Shown: positions 35,120 through 43,754, counted from the first letter of the stretch. The stretch: DNA of 64,000 nucleotides from Sarcina sp. DSM 11001 (GCF_900101015.1 NZ_FNFZ01000017.1:5254-69253); one strand, 5' to 3'. The notes: generated by a model from the sequence alone, not told the origin. Made by a program: numbers and translations.

Positions 35120-35557
35120 TTGAATGCTGTATACACATGGCTGCTGCTGACAGCAGTACTTCTCGGGATCGAAGCTCTCACTGCAGGGCTCACGACGATC
35201 TGGTTTGCAGGCGGGGCGGCCGCGGCGCTGATCTGCACGTTTCTGGGCGGTCCGGTATGGCTGCAGACAGGTGTTTTTGCCGCCGTTTCTCTGGTCCTGT
35301 TGCTGCTGACGAGGCCGCTTGCCCTCAAATATATGAAAAAGGGAAGCGGACAGACAAGCCTGGACCGTATGATCGGTCAGGAAGTCCTCGTGACAGAGCA
35401 GATCGACAATATCCGGGGAACCGGCGAGGTCCAGGTGGACGGCCAGTTCTGGATGGCGAGATCGGTAGACAATGACCAGATCATTGAAAAGGGCGAGATC
35501 GCCATGATCCGTTCGATCCAGGGAGTCAAACTGATCGTCGGGAAAAGGATTTCGTAG
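35120..35557 (+). CDS. NfeD-family membrane protein
   Basis: The 145-residue protein has three hydrophobic segments (about 3-25, 28-45, 48-66) followed by a C-terminal OB-like NfeD domain (about 85-143; GQEVLVTEQIDNIRGTGEVQ). It pairs with the SPFH protein immediately downstream, as NfeD and stomatin-like proteins do throughout bacteria, where they form membrane microdomain assemblies. Start codon choice: the GAGGTGAT at 35108-35115 is an excellent ribosome site whose spacing fits TTG 35120. GTG 35111 and ATG 35114 lie inside that site and are less likely, though they cannot be excluded. Confidence 0.8.
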   Translation: MNAVYTWLLLTAVLLGIEALTAGLTTIWFAGGAAAALICTFLGGPVWLQTGVFAAVSLVLLLLTRPLALKYMKKGSGQTSLDRMIGQEVLVTEQIDNIRGTGEVQVDGQFWMARSVDNDQIIEKGEIAMIRSIQGVKLIVGKRIS

Positions 35558-35618
35558 AAAACAGAAATTTGTAAAAAACAGAAATCTGTAAAAAACAGAG
35601 ATTTGTAAAAAACGGAAT
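35555..35618. repeat. Tandem AAACAGAAATTTGTAAA repeats
   Basis: Four imperfect units of about 17 bp begin at the NfeD stop codon and fill part of the gap to the SPFH gene. Confidence 0.75.
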
Positions 35619-35740
35619 TCGCGGAAGCGGAATTCGTGAAAAGAAGATTTTGTATAATTTGTAATGTATAATCTGTATAAGAAGATCTCATAAAAAGGAT
35701 CTCGTAAAATGTAGTTGTTTGCAAAAAGGAGAAAGAAAAA

Positions 35741-36787
35741 ATGATACAGTTTGTCTTATTGTTGTTTCTGATCATTATTCTTCTGATGATCGTGGTTTCC
35801 TGCATCAAGATCGTGCCGCAGGAGCATGCCTATGTCCTTGAGAGACTGGGCACTTATATGGACACCTGGCAGGCAGGCCTCCATTTCAAGACCCCCTTTA
35901 TCGACCGGGTGGCCCGCAGGGTCAACCTCAAGGAGCAGGTCGTGGACTTCCCTCCTCAGCCTGTTATCACCAAGGATAACGTCACGATGCAGATCGATTC
36001 TATCGTGTTTTTCCGCATAACAGATGCAAAGCTTTACACTTACGGCGTAGAGAGTCCGATCATGGCGATCGAGAACCTGACTGCCACCACACTCCGAAAC
36101 ATCATCGGTGATATGGAACTGGATGAGACCCTGACCTCCCGTGAGACCATCAACACCAGGATGCGCGCGTCTCTCGATGTCGCGACCGATCCCTGGGGCA
36201 TCAAGGTCACCCGTGTCGAGCTCAAGAACATCACTCCGCCGGCAGCGATCCGCGAAGCGATGGAGAAGCAGATGAAGGCAGAGCGTGAGAGACGTGAGTC
36301 CATCCTGAAGGCAGAAGGTGAAAAGAAGTCTGCTGTCCTTGTCGCGGAAGGTAAGAAGGAATCCATGATCCTTCAGGCAGAGGCCGACAAGCAGGCGACC
36401 ATCCTCGCTGCAGAGGCGCAGAAGGAGCGCATGCTCAAGGAGGCAGAAGGCCGCGCTGAGGCGATCCGCAAGGTCCAGGAGGCGAATGCCGACGGTATCC
36501 GCATGGTCCGTGAGGCGGGCGCGGATGAGGCTGTCCTGACCCTCAAGAGCCTCGAAGCCTTCGCTCAGGCTGCGGACGGCAGGGCGACCAAGATCATCAT
36601 CCCTTCGGATATCCAGGGGATCGCGGGACTTGCAGCCTCGCTCAAGGGAATCGCGTCAAGCGCTGATCCCGGCGAAGCGAAGCAGGCCGGTTCTGCTCCG
36701 GCAAAGAATATCCCCGCAGGCAGCGGGATCAAACGCGAACCCGGGCAGGGGGGCATTAAGGTAGGCACGCCCACTACACTGGCATAA
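35741..36787 (+). CDS. SPFH/band-7 (stomatin-like) membrane protein
   Basis: The 348-residue protein has one N-terminal membrane helix (about 2-22) and an SPFH domain (about 24-195; VPQEHAYVLERLGTYMDTWQ, VDFPPQPVITKDNVTM). A long charged Ala/Glu coiled coil follows (about 195-285; AEGEKKSAVLVAEGKKESMI), then a conserved end segment IIIPSDIQGIAGLAASLKGI and a low-complexity tail. It belongs to the QmcA/stomatin type and would oligomerise into membrane-bound rings with the NfeD protein upstream. AAAAAGGAG precedes the ATG. No substrate is implied. Confidence 0.85.
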   Translation: MIQFVLLLFLIIILLMIVVSCIKIVPQEHAYVLERLGTYMDTWQAGLHFKTPFIDRVARRVNLKEQVVDFPPQPVITKDNVTMQIDSIVFFRITDAKLYTYGVESPIMAIENLTATTLRNIIGDMELDETLTSRETINTRMRASLDVATDPWGIKVTRVELKNITPPAAIREAMEKQMKAERERRESILKAEGEKKSAVLVAEGKKESMILQAEADKQATILAAEAQKERMLKEAEGRAEAIRKVQEANADGIRMVREAGADEAVLTLKSLEAFAQAADGRATKIIIPSDIQGIAGLAASLKGIASSADPGEAKQAGSAPAKNIPAGSGIKREPGQGGIKVGTPTTLA

Positions 36788-36905
36788 AACCAGTAAAGAA
36801 ACCGGCATAAAACCGGCATAGAAGCTGGTATAAAAAGCTGGTATAAAAACCGGCATGGAAACTGGCATAAAAACCGGCACAGAAGCATGGAAACCGGTAT
36901 AGAAA
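36786..36905. repeat. AAACCGGCATA tandem repeats
   Basis: About nine units of AAACCGGCATA/AAGCTGGTATA type, each 12-16 bp, start directly after the SPFH stop codon. Confidence 0.75.
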
Positions 36906-36979
36906 GAAGATCCCACGTGTCTTTCGGAAAATATTTGCCAACAGATCGATAAACTGAGATCATTGCGTCCAGTTTGAAA

Positions 36980-37009
36980 ACGCAGCGCCGGAGCAGTCCG
37001 GCGCTGCGT
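36980..37009 (+). terminator. Perfect hairpin after the NfeD-SPFH operon
   Basis: ACGCAGCGCCGG (36980-36991) pairs with CCGGCGCTGCGT (36998-37009) around a 6-nt loop. No T-run follows, so termination is uncertain. Confidence 0.55.
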
Positions 37010-37013
37010 CTGT

Positions 37014-37181
37014 AAAACCGGCAATTTAAAACCGGCAATTTAAAACCGGCAATTTAAAACCGGCAGTTTAAAACCGGCAGTTTAAAACCGGCAGTTTAAA
37101 AGCGGCAATTTAAAAGCCGCAGTTTAAAAGCGGCAGTTTAAAACCGGCAATTTAAAAGCGGTAATTTAAAACGGCAATTTG
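37014..37181. repeat. Twelve 14-bp tandem repeats before the invertase gene
   Basis: Units of AAAACCGGCAATTT and one- or two-base variants follow each other without spacers. The unit shares AAACCGGCA with the repeat at 36786-36905. No canonical promoter is visible for the invertase. Confidence 0.9.
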
Positions 37182-37238
37182 TAAAATTTATTATCAGGAC
37201 AGAAGAATACCTTTAACAGAGGAGGAGAGAAAACAGGG

Positions 37239-38726
37239 ATGGATTCAAAACTGCAGCAGGCAAGGAAATACGAGGAGGTTTATGGAGACCGGATTCCGGA
37301 TGGGGAACGGCCTCTTTTTCATGTTGTGCCCAGGATCGGATGGATGAACGATCCCAATGGTTTCTCCGTGTATAAGGGGGAGTATCATCTGTTTTACCAG
37401 TATTATCCCTACAGCACGTCCTGGGGCCCCATGCACTGGGGGCATGTGAAGACCACGGATTTTATCAAGTGGGAGTGGCTGCCGGCGGCGCTGGCCCCGG
37501 ATGAGAGCTTCGACAACGGAGGATGTTTTTCCGGCAGCGCGGTCGAGATGGAAGACGGCCGTCAGCTCCTGATGTACACAGGCGTTAAGGAGTGGCAGCG
37601 GCCGGACGGCCTTATCGAAAACCGCCAGATGCAGTGTGTGGCCTTCGGAGACGGCCGGGATTATGTGAAATACGGACATAACCCCGTGTTGACGGACGCA
37701 GATGTGCCCGAGGACGGGAGCGTCCTGGATTTCCGCGATCCCAAGATCTGGTGGGATGATGAAAAAAAGATGTACTTTGCCGTCGTAGCTAACCGCACCG
37801 CGGACGGGAGCGGAGCGATCCTCCTCTTCGGCAGCGCGGACGCCCTCTCCTGGAAGAGGCTCTCCGTCCTTGACCGCAGCAGGAACGAGTACGGCAGGAT
37901 GTGGGAGTGCCCGGATTTCTTTACAATGGACGGCACGGCAGTACTGATCACCTCCCCGCAGGAGATGCTCTCCCGCGGGCGCGCCTTCCACAACGGCTTC
38001 GGCAATATCTACCTGACCGGCAGCTTTGATCAGGAGACCTACCGCTTTACGAGAAAAGCCGTGCACGCCATTGATTTCGGCCTCGATTTTTACGCGCCGC
38101 AGACCCTGCTGGCTCCGGACGGACGCAGGATCATGATCGCCTGGATGCAGTCCTGGGAGAGCAGCCACGACCACGCCACTGCCAGTAAATGGTTCGGCAT
38201 GATGACACTGCCCCGCGAACTCTCCCTCAAAGAGGGGAGGCTGATCCAGAAGCCTGTCCGGGAACTGGAAAAATACAGGCAGAACGGCGTCTTTTACACC
38301 GATGTGGACGTGCAGCAGAGGCTCCAGCTGCCCTCTGTCCAGGGGCGCTGTGTGGACATGACCGTCAACATCCATCCTTCCGGCGGCCGGCTTTATGACA
38401 AATTTATCATCAAAGTGGCCAAGGACACCCGTTTCTATACGTCGATCATCTACGAACCCGGAGAGAGCATCCTGACCTTTGACCGCGGCAGGTCCGGCCT
38501 GCGCAGGGATATCGTCTCGACCAGGGAGGCCGTGACGAGGTTCAGGGACGGCAGGATCACACTCAGGATCATTCTGGACCGCTTTTCCGTCGAGATCTTC
38601 GTCAACGACGGGGAACAGGCCCTCTCGTCAACCCTCTATACCGACCTGTCAGCGGAGGGAATCTCCTTTGAGGCGGAAGGCGTCGCGATCATCGATGTGG
38701 AAAAATATGATATCGTTATGCCCTGA
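37239..38726 (+). CDS. GH32 sucrose-6-phosphate hydrolase / beta-fructofuranosidase
   Basis: The 495-residue protein has no signal peptide and so acts in the cytoplasm. The GH32 beta-propeller motifs are complete: nucleophile Asp in WMNDPNG (about residue 38), FSGSAV, transition-state Asp in DFRDPKIWW and acid/base Glu in WECPDFF. A C-terminal beta-sandwich (about 350-495) follows. It probably hydrolyses imported sucrose 6-phosphate, but no sucrose PTS gene is adjacent, so free sucrose or fructo-oligosaccharides are equally possible. Start ATG 37239 lies after GAGGAGGAG at slightly long spacing. Confidence 0.85.
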   Translation: MDSKLQQARKYEEVYGDRIPDGERPLFHVVPRIGWMNDPNGFSVYKGEYHLFYQYYPYSTSWGPMHWGHVKTTDFIKWEWLPAALAPDESFDNGGCFSGSAVEMEDGRQLLMYTGVKEWQRPDGLIENRQMQCVAFGDGRDYVKYGHNPVLTDADVPEDGSVLDFRDPKIWWDDEKKMYFAVVANRTADGSGAILLFGSADALSWKRLSVLDRSRNEYGRMWECPDFFTMDGTAVLITSPQEMLSRGRAFHNGFGNIYLTGSFDQETYRFTRKAVHAIDFGLDFYAPQTLLAPDGRRIMIAWMQSWESSHDHATASKWFGMMTLPRELSLKEGRLIQKPVRELEKYRQNGVFYTDVDVQQRLQLPSVQGRCVDMTVNIHPSGGRLYDKFIIKVAKDTRFYTSIIYEPGESILTFDRGRSGLRRDIVSTREAVTRFRDGRITLRIILDRFSVEIFVNDGEQALSSTLYTDLSAEGISFEAEGVAIIDVEKYDIVMP

Positions 38727-38748
38727 ATGCCGGAAGACCTGCCGCCTC

Positions 38749-38892
38749 CGACATAGATCCGGCTGGAATCCCCGACATAGATTCGGCTGGAATCCCCGAT
38801 ATTGATCCGGCTGGAATCCCCGATATTGATTCGGCTGGAATCCCCGATATTGATTCGGCTGGAATCTCCGATATTGATCCGGTCGGAATGAC
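38749..38892. repeat. Six 24-bp tandem repeats after the invertase gene
   Basis: Six consecutive units of the type CGATATTGATCCGGCTGGAA plus TCCC. The last is more diverged. Unit length is a multiple of three, yet neither strand has a start codon with a ribosome site, so this is not read as coding. Confidence 0.9.
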
Positions 38893-39016
38893 TGACAGCC
38901 AGAGATACAAAAGATCCTGATTTAAATCTGATAGTAAAAATAAAATAGAAAAAATAAAACAGTAAAAATAAACCTGACAGTAAAATATTCATAACCGGAA
39001 TACGGATGAGATAGCC

Positions 39017-39700
39017 ATGAAAAAAGGAAAACTGTATGTGATCGAGGGGCTGGACGGCTCCGGCAAGGCAACCCAGGCGCAGGCCCTGTATGAAAAACTG
39101 CGGGAGCGCGGAATATTAGTCCGCAAGGTCTCCTTCCCGAACTATGCGTCGGACTCCTCCGCGCCTGTCCGGATGTATCTGAGAGGAGACTTCGGCAGGG
39201 ACCCTTCCTCCGTGAACGCCTACGCCGCCTCCAGCTTTTACGCCATTGACCGCTTCGCGGGATTTAAATCGGACTGGGGCTCTTTTTATGAGAACGGCGG
39301 TGTGATCATTGCGGACCGCTATACGACCTCCAATGCCATCCATCAGTGCGCCAAGCTCCCCAGGGACCAGTGGGACATTTTTCTGCAGTGGCTTTTTCAC
39401 TATGAATATGACCTCCTGGGGATTCCCGCCCCGGACGCCGTGATCTATCTGCTGGTGGATCCTGAAGTCTCCCAGAAGCTGATGACCGGCCGCTATGAGG
39501 GGGATGAAAGCAAAAAGGATATCCACGAGCAGGATCTGGAATACCAGAAAAAGTCGGCTGCGGCAGCGGCCTACTGTGCAGGCCATCTCGGCTGGCATAC
39601 GGTCCGCTGCGCCGCGGGAGGCAGGCTCCGGTCTGTGGAGGAGATCGGGAAGGAGATCTCCGACATCCTTGCCGGGATCGACCCTTCTGCGGCGGACTGA
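39017..39700 (+). CDS. tmk: Thymidylate kinase-like protein
   Basis: The 227-residue P-loop kinase should phosphorylate dTMP to dTDP. Motifs are VIEGLDGSGKATQAQALYE (Walker A), the DRY motif in IADRYTTSNAIHQ and the lid region near SKKDIHEQDLEYQ. The Walker A Lys-Ala-Thr differs from the usual Lys-Ser/Thr-Thr. The family also includes dNMP kinases of related specificity. The ribosome site is weak (GGATGAG). Its last 34 coding bases are duplicated downstream. Confidence 0.85.
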   Translation: MKKGKLYVIEGLDGSGKATQAQALYEKLRERGILVRKVSFPNYASDSSAPVRMYLRGDFGRDPSSVNAYAASSFYAIDRFAGFKSDWGSFYENGGVIIADRYTTSNAIHQCAKLPRDQWDIFLQWLFHYEYDLLGIPAPDAVIYLLVDPEVSQKLMTGRYEGDESKKDIHEQDLEYQKKSAAAAAYCAGHLGWHTVRCAAGGRLRSVEEIGKEISDILAGIDPSAAD

Positions 39701-39756
39701 AGGAATTTACAGACCGCGAAAAGGAGATACTCCGACATCCTTGCCGTGATCGATCC
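39650..39756 (+). repeat. 3-prime end of the kinase gene duplicated downstream
   Basis: A segment starting AAGGAGATCTCCGACATCCT at 39650-39683 reappears with three changes at 39721-39756 and ends in its own TGA at about 39767. The copy has no start codon. Confidence 0.85.
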
Positions 39757-39808
39757 GTATCTGCCCTGAAAAAGCCCCGGATAAAGGAATCTGTGTCGAA
39801 AACAGGGG

Positions 39809-39837
39809 TTGTTTTGTTTTCAAGAGTTCAGTATAAT
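39809..39837 (+). promoter_or_regulatory. Promoter of the amino-acid ABC transporter operon
   Basis: TTGTTT (39809-39814), a 17-bp spacer and a perfect TATAAT (39832-39837). Confidence 0.7.
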
Positions 39838-39924
39838 AGCACTGCGCAGTGATAAACAGATAAAAGAGCAGTACGAAAAAATAAAAAAGTGTGAGACGGA
39901 AACACAGACAGGAGGAATCGTTTT

Positions 39925-40797
39925 ATGAAAAAGACATTAGCTGTTTTACTTGCGGGAATACTCTGTGCCGGCATGCTCGCCGCCTGCGGAAGCTCCGCGT
40001 CAACATCGAGTGAGCCCAGTCCTGCAGAGGCCGGGACTGCGGCAGAAGCAGGAGCCGGAGAGGGCAGAACCTTTACTGTCGGCTTTGACGCGGAATATCC
40101 GCCCTACGGCTTCAAGGATGAGGGAAGCGGAGATTATACGGGATTTGACCTGGAGATGGCTGAGGAGCTCTGCAAGCGCAGAGGCTGGACGCTGGTCAAG
40201 CAGCCCATCGACTGGGATTCCAAGGATATGGAACTTGGCTCCGGCGCTATCGACTGCATCTGGAACGGCATGACTTTTACCGGCCGTGAAGAGGAATATA
40301 CATGGAGCGATCCTTATGTGGACAATTCCATCGTGATTGCGGTCAATGCGGATTCTGACATTCAGACACCGGCGGACCTGGCGGGCAAGATCGTAGTCGC
40401 CCAGTCCGGTTCCTCCGCGCTCACAGCCCTGACTGATGACCCCGGCGACGGAAGCAACGACGAGAATCTTGCCCTCGCGGCTTCTTTCGGCAATCTGGAG
40501 GAGATCGCTGATTATAACTCCGCTTTTATGCAGATGAACGCAGGCGTCTATGATGCCATCGCCGTAGATATTGGTGTCGCTCAGTACCAGCTGGCCGCCA
40601 ACGAAGGAAAATACAGGCTTCTCGAGCAGCCCATCTCCACAGAACAGTATGCGATCGCGTTTCTCAAAGGCAACACGGAACTGCGCGACCAGGTCCAGGA
40701 GACCTTCAATGAGATGGCAGCGGACGGTACAGTTTTGAAGATCGCGCAGAACTATACGGATTTTAACCTTCCTGATATGCTGATCGTCGGAAAGTAA
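39925..40797 (+). CDS. Amino-acid ABC transporter substrate-binding lipoprotein
   Basis: The 290-residue lipoprotein has a lipobox LAAC (lipidated Cys at about residue 21), a Ser/Ala/Glu-rich linker and a family 3 solute-binding fold (FTVGFDAEYPPYGFKDE, GFDLEMAEELCKRRGW, DCIWNGMTFTGREE). It captures polar amino acids or a related small ligand at the outer membrane face and hands them to the permease. Strong AGGAGG precedes the ATG. The permease and ATPase genes follow after a terminator-like hairpin, which would lower their expression relative to the binding protein. Ligand is not readable from sequence. Confidence 0.88.
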   Translation: MKKTLAVLLAGILCAGMLAACGSSASTSSEPSPAEAGTAAEAGAGEGRTFTVGFDAEYPPYGFKDEGSGDYTGFDLEMAEELCKRRGWTLVKQPIDWDSKDMELGSGAIDCIWNGMTFTGREEEYTWSDPYVDNSIVIAVNADSDIQTPADLAGKIVVAQSGSSALTALTDDPGDGSNDENLALAASFGNLEEIADYNSAFMQMNAGVYDAIAVDIGVAQYQLAANEGKYRLLEQPISTEQYAIAFLKGNTELRDQVQETFNEMAADGTVLKIAQNYTDFNLPDMLIVGK

Positions 40798-40806
40798 GAA
40801 ACTGTG

Positions 40807-40853
40807 ACAGAATTAACTGCGCAGAATGAATCGGCAGATTATTTTCGTTACAG
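40807..40853 (+). repeat. Dispersed 47-bp repeat, family C, copy 1
   Basis: It begins ACAGAATTAACTGCGCAGAA and ends TTTTCGTTACAG. It matches 47270-47324 at nearly every base except a 9-bp tandem duplication (TTTGCGCAG) in the second copy. A terminator-type hairpin and then a gene start follow in both places. Confidence 0.85.
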
Positions 40854-40921
40854 GTCTTAAGAGGGGATGGTCCCCTGGAAACCGGTCATTGGAACAGATG
40901 GCCGGAGACATACGTTGATCT

Positions 40922-40952
40922 GGAGGCAGCCCGGTCCGGGCGCCTCCTTTTT
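40922..40952 (+). terminator. Terminator-like hairpin between binding protein and permease
   Basis: GGAGGC (40922-40927) pairs with GCCTCC (40942-40947), with inner GCCCGG/CCGGGC, followed by TTTTT. The permease ATG is 16 nt further on, so it would act as an attenuator within the operon. Confidence 0.75.
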
Positions 40953-40967
40953 CACAATAGGGAGGCA

Positions 40968-41627
40968 ATGGGCAATATGATGTTTTTGTCTATCGTGCGG
41001 CAGATTATCGGCGGTTTCGGCACTACACTGCTGCTTTTCTTTTTCACTCTGCTGTTTTCCATGCCGCTGGGGATCCTTTTTGCAGTGGCCAGAATGAGTA
41101 AATTCAAACCGCTGCAGATGTTCATGCAGGTCTTCATTTCGATTCTGCGGGGAACCCCGCTCATGCTGCAGCTGATCGTCGTCTTTTTCATGCCCTTTTA
41201 TGTGTTCGGGCTGAAGCTGTCGACCGGATGGAGACTCTATGCGGCCCTGATCGGTTTTTCCATCAACTATGCGGCATATTTCGGCGAGATCTTCAGGGCG
41301 GGCATCCAGGCAGTCCCCACGGGACAGAGGGAAGCGGCCGAAGTGCTGGGATTCACCCGCATGCAGACTTTCTGGAGGATCGTTTTCCCGCAGATGGTCA
41401 AGCGGGTCGTTCCTCCCGTCACCAATGAGGTCATTACCCTGGTCAAGGATACCTCCATGGCTTTCGCCATTGCCTATGCGGAAATGTTTACCATGGCAAA
41501 GCAGGTCGCTGCACAGATGTCCAATATCCTGCCGCTTTTTGTCGCAGGCATCTTTTATTATGTTTTTAATATTGTGGTCGCAGGCATCATGGGCATGATT
41601 GAAAAGAAGCTGGACTATTTTGAATAA
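40968..41627 (+). CDS. Polar amino-acid ABC transporter permease
   Basis: The 219-residue inner-membrane protein of the HisM/GlnP type has five hydrophobic segments. The ATPase-contact (EAA) loop reads REAAEVLGFTRMQTFWRIVFPQ (first part: REAAEVLGFTRMQTFWRI), with the conserved Gly. ISILRGTPLMLQL is the usual signature before helix 3. A single permease gene implies a homodimer. The ATG follows AGGGAGG. It lies 15 bp upstream of the ATPase gene. Confidence 0.9.
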   Translation: MGNMMFLSIVRQIIGGFGTTLLLFFFTLLFSMPLGILFAVARMSKFKPLQMFMQVFISILRGTPLMLQLIVVFFMPFYVFGLKLSTGWRLYAALIGFSINYAAYFGEIFRAGIQAVPTGQREAAEVLGFTRMQTFWRIVFPQMVKRVVPPVTNEVITLVKDTSMAFAIAYAEMFTMAKQVAAQMSNILPLFVAGIFYYVFNIVVAGIMGMIEKKLDYFE

Positions 41628-41642
41628 GCGAGGGAGGATAGA

Positions 41643-42422
41643 ATGAGTCTGTTTGAAATCAATAATGTCGGAAAATCCTTTGGCGATCTGAAGGTCCTCC
41701 ACGATATTTCCGTCAAGGTGGAAGAAGGGGAGGTCGTGGCGATCATAGGCCCGTCCGGAAGCGGAAAGTCGACCCTGCTGCGCTGCGCGACAATGCTGGA
41801 GACGATGGACAGCGGCTCGCTTATTTATCTGGGAGAGAAGGCGGCGCAGAACGATGCCCAGGGCAGGACAGTCTATGCTTCGCCGGCAGAACTCAGGAGG
41901 ATCAAAGGTTATTTCGGCCTCGTCTTCCAGAACTTCAATCTCTTTCCGCATTTCTCCGTGCTCAGAAATCTGACGGAGGCACCGGTCCATGTGCAGAAGC
42001 GCGACAGAAAAGAGGTGGAAAAAGAGGCTTTGGAGCTCCTGGCCAAGATCGGTCTGAGCGGCAAGGAGAATTATTATCCGCAGCAGCTCTCCGGCGGCCA
42101 GCAGCAGCGTGTGGCGATCGCCAGAGCTCTGGCCATGAAGCCCAAAATGCTGTTTTTTGATGAGCCGACATCCGCGCTGGATCCGGAGCTGACAGGAGAG
42201 ATCCTCAAGGTCATCCGCCAGTTGGCGGCGATCAAAATGACCATGGTCATCGTCACCCATGAGATGGGGTTCGCAAGAGATGTTGCGGACCGGGTCATCT
42301 TTATGGACGGCGGATATATCATCGAGGAAGGAGATCCTCATGACGTGATCAGCAATCCCCGGGAAGGGCGGACGAAGCAGTTCCTGGCCAGATTTTCGGA
42401 TCAGGGGATGGACATTGACTGA
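41643..42422 (+). CDS. Polar amino-acid ABC transporter ATP-binding protein
   Basis: The 259-residue ATPase shows Walker [10 protein letters not shown] (about residues 34-42), Q-loop FQNFNLFPH, the ABC signature [15 protein letters not shown], Walker [15 protein letters not shown] and the switch His in VTHEMGFA. It powers uptake through the permease upstream. GGGAGG precedes the ATG. An insert near residues 65-80 ([20 protein letters not shown]) is slightly longer than in GlnQ but normal for some clostridial members. Confidence 0.92.
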   Translation: MSLFEINNVGKSFGDLKVLHDISVKVEEGEVVAIIGPSGSGKSTLLRCATMLETMDSGSLIYLGEKAAQNDAQGRTVYASPAELRRIKGYFGLVFQNFNLFPHFSVLRNLTEAPVHVQKRDRKEVEKEALELLAKIGLSGKENYYPQQLSGGQQQRVAIARALAMKPKMLFFDEPTSALDPELTGEILKVIRQLAAIKMTMVIVTHEMGFARDVADRVIFMDGGYIIEEGDPHDVISNPREGRTKQFLARFSDQGMDID

Positions 42423-42454
42423 GAACGTCGATACATCAGGTTTACGGGCAAAAA

Positions 42455-42546
42455 ACGCAGTATTTCGTTTTACGAAACCCTGCTTCACAGCATTTCTTTT
42501 TACGAAATCTGAAAATGCAGTATTTCGCTTTACGAAACCTCGAATG
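42455..42546. repeat. Three hairpin-bearing repeats after the ABC transporter
   Basis: Three units of about 30 bp begin GCAGTATTTCG or GCATTTC, and each carries the inverted repeat TTTCGTTTTACGAAA or a variant. They may act as a weak 3-prime processing or termination block. Confidence 0.7.
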
Positions 42547-42605
42547 CACCTTGGGACTGGTCACACTCGTAACAGTATGTCATCATGGAAAGAGGAGACG
42601 GACAG

Positions 42606-43382
42606 ATGGAACTGAAAATCGTTATGGCGGATCCTGCCGGAAACAGGACAGCGATCGTTCGGACTCCCGTTCCACAGGAGCTGCGTGCAGAAACAGGGGC
42701 AAAGATTCTGGGGATCAGGGAGCTGAGGGCGGAACAGGCAGGGTTTGAAACTTCTCCTGTAGGAGCAGGCGCCGGCCGTCTTGAAATGATGGGAGGAGAG
42801 TTCTGCGGAAATGCCGCCAGGAGCTACGGATACCTTCTGGCCTCGGAGAGAGAGCCGGCCGGAGGGGAGATCCTGGTCGAGATCTCAGGGCATACGGGAT
42901 TTCTGCATGTACAGTGTGATCTGGCCGGCGGGACGGCTTTTTCCGAAATGCCTATGCCGCTGTCTCTGGAATATACACAGGAAGGCCTTCCCATGGTCAT
43001 CAGTGAGGGGATAGCCCATATCATCCTGCAGGACCGTGAGCCGGATCAGGAGGTGATCCGGTTCATGACAGAGCGCTTCGGCCGCAGATTTGACGCGATC
43101 GGTGTCATGTTTCTGAACGGAGACAGGCTGACTCCTGTTGTCTATGTCCCTTCGGCGGGCACTCTGGTCTATGAATCCTCCTGCGGGAGCGGTACTCTGG
43201 CGGCCGCCTGGTTCCTGGAGCAGGAACGCACCGGGGGAAGCACGCAGATAGAGAAGCAGTATATCTTCAAGGAACCCGGCGGGGATATCACTGTCCGGCT
43301 TCGCAGACAGGAGGACGGATCCCTGAGCGGAGTGATGGGAGGAGACGTGCGGCTGGAAAAGGAGATCACAATCTGCATCTGA
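42606..43382 (+). CDS. Diaminopimelate-epimerase-fold amino-acid racemase/epimerase
   Basis: The 258-residue protein has the two-Cys catalytic arrangement of cofactor-independent DapF-type racemases: Cys67 in GGEFCGNAARS and Cys193 in ESSCGSGTLA, one in each pseudo-symmetric half. Overall identity to DapF looks low: the N-terminal substrate segment differs, and the protein resembles the DapF-like group that includes histidine racemases of metallophore pathways. It follows an amino-acid ABC transporter, so the imported ligand may be its substrate. ATG 42606 is chosen because GAGGAG stands 8 nt upstream; the earlier ATG 42585 has none. Its 3-prime end is duplicated downstream. Confidence 0.75.
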   Translation: MELKIVMADPAGNRTAIVRTPVPQELRAETGAKILGIRELRAEQAGFETSPVGAGAGRLEMMGGEFCGNAARSYGYLLASEREPAGGEILVEISGHTGFLHVQCDLAGGTAFSEMPMPLSLEYTQEGLPMVISEGIAHIILQDREPDQEVIRFMTERFGRRFDAIGVMFLNGDRLTPVVYVPSAGTLVYESSCGSGTLAAAWFLEQERTGGSTQIEKQYIFKEPGGDITVRLRRQEDGSLSGVMGGDVRLEKEITICI

Positions 43383-43499
43383 AAGCAGACAGGAGCGCGA
43401 ATACTGGACCGACAGGTGCCTGTTCAAGGCCGCAGGAGGAGATCGCGGTCTGCATCTGAAAGCAGACAGGAGCACGAATACTGGCCCGTCAGGTGCCTG
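43361..43499 (+). repeat. 62-bp duplication spanning the racemase stop codon
   Basis: The segment 43361-43422, which starts in the last codons and runs past the stop, recurs at 43438-43499 with about seven substitutions, including the in-register ATCTGA stop. The two copies are 77 bp apart. Confidence 0.88.
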
Positions 43500-43574
43500 C
43501 CCCTGTCCGCAAGTGCGGATATTCGGACAGCAATAAACAGATATTCGGACAGCAATTAACATAGGAACAAGTAG

Positions 43575-43617
43575 ACAGACGGCCCGGCAGTCCTGTACCG
43601 GTCCGTCTGTTTTTTTG
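43575..43617 (+). terminator. Terminator of the transporter-racemase operon
   Basis: ACAGACGG (43575-43582) pairs with CCGTCTGT (43603-43610), followed by seven T. Confidence 0.88.
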
Positions 43618-43754
43618 GTTATTCAGACAATTATGTGAAAATTCTGAATAGGCCGGTCTGTCTGTACATTTCTGTTTTTAACAAAATTTTTATGCATTTT
43701 CTGCCTGTAAACGACATTTTGACCAAAATGTTTACCATTTTTTTATAAAATAGA

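Noticed and set aside
38749-38892. Possible CRISPR array
   Set aside because: Units are contiguous 24-bp tandem repeats with no unique spacers and no cas genes nearby. The same reasoning excludes 1887-1964 and 37014-37181.
40857-42488. A 543-codon minus-strand frame across the permease and ATPase genes, and a 544-codon one across the first glycosyltransferase (6320-7954)
   Set aside because: They are antisense to complete, motif-bearing genes, and the translations show no recognisable fold or start signal.
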